DNA of 6,568 nucleotides, taken from the NCBI GenBank assembly GCA_003522105.1, contig DPGF01000109.1:1-6568 (forward strand), written 5' to 3'. Shown piece after piece: positions 5,320-6,568 of the stretch; positions within the stretch are counted from its first letter, which is position 1, and each line of letters starts with the position of its first letter. The position numbers and the translations under genes are program-made. This DNA is from Oscillibacter sp. Lineage in GTDB: Bacteria > Bacillota > Clostridia > Oscillospirales > Oscillospiraceae. The notes under the pieces were generated by a model. It was not told where the DNA came from, did no database searches, and saw nothing but the letters and a program-made list of their open reading frames with translations.

Positions 5320-5394
5320 GGTGGACCTGAAGGGATTCGAACCCACGACCTTACGGATGCGAACCGTACGCTCTCCCAACTGAGCTACAGGCCC
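5319..5394 (-). tRNA. tRNA-Ala (anticodon CGC)
   Basis: Read on the minus strand from 5394 to 5319, this is a complete 76-nt tRNA with encoded CCA. The acceptor stem is GGGCCTG/CAGGTCC and contains the G3-U70 wobble pair, the classic alanine identity element, with A at the discriminator position. The D arm begins TAGCTCAGTTGG. The anticodon stem is TACGG/CCGTA (plus-strand 5364-5368 and 5352-5356) around a 7-nt loop TTCGCAT, so the anticodon is CGC (plus-strand 5359-5361), reading GCG codons. The T arm has GTGGGTTCGAATCCC. GCG is frequent in the neighbouring GC-rich genes, which fits keeping this isoacceptor. The last CCA base is shared with the terminator stem. Confidence 0.96.
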
Positions 5395-5425
5395 AAATAG
5401 CAATGCTGGTCTCCCAGCGCGGATT

Positions 5426-5454
5426 ATCATAACATACTTTTTTGAATTTGTGAA
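5426..5454 (-). promoter_or_regulatory. tRNA-Ala promoter
   Basis: On the minus strand TTCACA (plus-strand 5449-5454) and TATGAT (5426-5431) are separated by 17 bp, each 5/6 to consensus. Transcription would start near 5419, about 25 nt before the mature tRNA 5' end. Confidence 0.75.
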
Positions 5455-5474
5455 GCCCCTTTTTCATTTTTCTG

Positions 5475-5503
5475 TTGATATTTTTTCTAAAATATAGTAG
5501 AAT
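5475..5503 (+). promoter_or_regulatory. SRP RNA promoter
   Basis: TTGATA (5475-5480) and TAGAAT (5498-5503) are 17 bp apart, each 5/6 to the vegetative consensus, in an AT-rich stretch. The predicted start is about 5510, just ahead of the SRP RNA terminal stem. It is divergent from the tRNA promoter, about 20 bp away. Confidence 0.8.
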
Positions 5504-5519
5504 ACCATTTGTTCAACAA

Positions 5520-5656
5520 CTCCTCCGCATACAGCTGCGGAATCGGTCTTGCGCAATGGGTACCTGCGAACCATGTCAGGCGGGGAACCGAGCAGCATTA
5601 AGCGGGACCATCCATGTGCCGCAAGGACGCCGGTTCCGCAGCTGTATACGGAGGAG
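5520..5656 (+). ncRNA. ffs: Signal recognition particle RNA (4.5S/small SRP type)
   Basis: The apical helix 8 is textbook: TGTCAGG, a CGG/CCG stem closed by a GGAA tetraloop (5581-5590), then AGCAGCA. This is the Ffh-binding symmetric and asymmetric loop region. Lower parts pair GTCTTGCG (5546-5553) with CGCAAGGAC. The ends form a 23-bp helix (5520-5542 with 5634-5656) with a single C/A mismatch. The RNA works with Ffh to target membrane and secreted proteins to FtsY and the translocon. At about 137 nt for the core it is somewhat longer than the 114-nt E. coli 4.5S RNA and much shorter than the roughly 270-nt B. subtilis form; no separate Alu domain is evident. TATTTTTAT follows the helix and may make the terminal stem part of a terminator. 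The mature ends are estimates. Placement before dnaX matches other Firmicutes. Confidence 0.93.
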
Positions 5657-5684
5657 TATTTTTATCGAAAAGGGAGGGCTGCGG

Positions 5685-6568
5685 ATGTATCAGGCGCTTT
5701 ACCGCAAGTGGCGTCCCAAAACCTTTGCCGACGTGGTCGGCCAGGAGCATATCACCGAGACCTTGCAGCGCCAGGTGGCGGAGGGGCGGCTGTCGCACGC
5801 CTATCTTTTCACCGGTACACGCGGCACAGGCAAGACGACCTGCGCGAAGATCCTCGCGCGCGCGGTCAACTGCGAGCACCCGGAAAACGGCAACCCCTGC
5901 AACCGCTGCCCGAGCTGCCTCGGCATCGAGAGCGGGCGGTTTTTGGACGTGGTAGAGCTGGACGCGGCGTCGAACAACGGCGTAGACAGCGTGCGCGCGC
6001 TGCGCGACGAGGCGATCTACTCCCCCGCGCAGGTGAAAAAGCGCGTGTACATCGTCGACGAAGTACACATGCTCTCAACGCCCGCGTTCAACGCGCTGCT
6101 CAAGATCTTAGAAGAGCCGCCCGAGCACCTGATGTTCATTCTGGCGACGACGGAGCTGCACAAGGTGCCCGCGACCATTCTCTCGCGCTGCCAGCGCTTC
6201 TCCTTCCGCCGCATCCAGCCGAAGGACATCGTGGGAAGGCTCAACTACATCGCGCAGCAGGAGAATATCGACCTCAAAGACGACGGCGCGGCGCTTTTAG
6301 CCCGCCTTTCCGACGGGGCGCTGCGCGATGCGCTGTCGCTTTTGGACCAGTGCGCCGCCGTCGGCGGCGCGATCGACGCGCCCGCGGTGCTTGATGCGCT
6401 GGGTCTTGCCGGAAACGTGCAGACCGCGCAGCTCATGTCCCTCATCTTGACGCGCGACGCGCGCGGCGCGCTCGCGTTGCTCGGCAGGCTCTACGACGGC
6501 GGCAAGGACGTCGGCGCAGTGCTCGGCGAGCTTTCCGCCCTCTCGCGCGAGCTGCTCATCAGCGCGAC
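5685..6568 (+). CDS. dnaX: DNA polymerase III gamma/tau subunit, N-terminal part (partial)
   Basis: The frame is open from ATG 5685 to the right edge: 294 codons with no stop. It is the clamp-loader ATPase of the replicative polymerase. Domains I-II (AAA+) are visible: MYQALYRKWRPKTFADVVGQ at the start, Walker A GTRGTGKTT (44-52), four zinc-site cysteines C63, C72, C75 and C78, Walker B VYIVDEVHML (121-130), sensor 1 FILATTELHK (151-160), the SRC motif with the arginine finger (167-169), and sensor 2 GALRDALSLLDQ (211-222). Domain III begins near residue 225 and is cut off. GGGAGGG at 5672-5678 is a strong ribosome binding site 6 bases before the ATG. The C-terminal tau region and any frameshift site lie outside the window. 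No promoter is visible between the SRP RNA and dnaX, so transcription may come by read-through from the ffs promoter. Confidence 0.97.
   Translation, partial: MYQALYRKWRPKTFADVVGQEHITETLQRQVAEGRLSHAYLFTGTRGTGKTTCAKILARAVNCEHPENGNPCNRCPSCLGIESGRFLDVVELDAASNNGVDSVRALRDEAIYSPAQVKKRVYIVDEVHMLSTPAFNALLKILEEPPEHLMFILATTELHKVPATILSRCQRFSFRRIQPKDIVGRLNYIAQQENIDLKDDGAALLARLSDGALRDALSLLDQCAAVGGAIDAPAVLDALGLAGNVQTAQLMSLILTRDARGALALLGRLYDGGKDVGAVLGELSALSRELLISA

Noticed and set aside
5271..5368. Attachment site: resemblance of CCTACGGATA to the tRNA anticodon arm CCTTACGGAT
   Set aside because: The match is short and gapped, lies in the anticodon stem only, and no integrase or other mobile gene is present.
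5549..6394. 281-codon plus-strand open frame over the SRP RNA and dnaX
   Set aside because: It starts inside the SRP RNA and is out of frame with dnaX, whose clamp-loader motifs are unmistakable. The Arg/Ala-rich product is typical of a GC-rich shadow frame.

Overview
The window looks like a chromosomal core segment of a GC-rich Firmicute, most likely a gut Oscillospiraceae/Clostridia relative. This rests on the small SRP RNA directly upstream of dnaX (an arrangement known from Bacillus and Clostridia), the strong G/C bias at third codon positions, purine-rich Gram-positive ribosome binding sites, and a lrgAB pair. The genus is an inference; no ribosomal RNA or other marker is present.

Layout, left to right. 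(1) The 5' end of a minus-strand AI-2E/PerM-type membrane protein runs off the left edge. (2) A divergent plus-strand YegS/BmrU-type lipid (diacylglycerol) kinase follows, closed by a strong terminator and a possible second one. (3) proC (pyrroline-5-carboxylate reductase) has its own candidate promoter. (4) An archaeal-type, cofactor-independent phosphoglycerate mutase family protein follows; it belongs to the branch also proposed to act as homoserine kinase. (5) A perfect 12-bp hairpin is followed by a near-consensus promoter and the translationally coupled lrgA-lrgB membrane pair. (6) About 430 bp without a credible gene holds two 172-bp tandem modules and part of a third, each a chain of small hairpins. 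(7) A perfect 17-bp bidirectional terminator abuts a minus-strand tRNA-Ala(CGC) that has its own promoter. (8) A well-formed SRP RNA gene with its own promoter leads into dnaX, which runs off the right edge.

Most genes appear to be separate transcription units: nearly every boundary carries a hairpin and/or a recognisable promoter. Only lrgA-lrgB form a clear operon. The proline-pathway reductase and the possible glycolysis/threonine enzyme are neighbours but are not obviously co-transcribed.

The most unusual part is the repeat region at 4860-5282. Its hairpin stems differ between copies through paired, compensating substitutions, so the fold rather than the sequence seems to be conserved. 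The open frames that cross it look spurious. I found no evidence of a new protein-based system in this window; the structured repeat is the best candidate for something undescribed.
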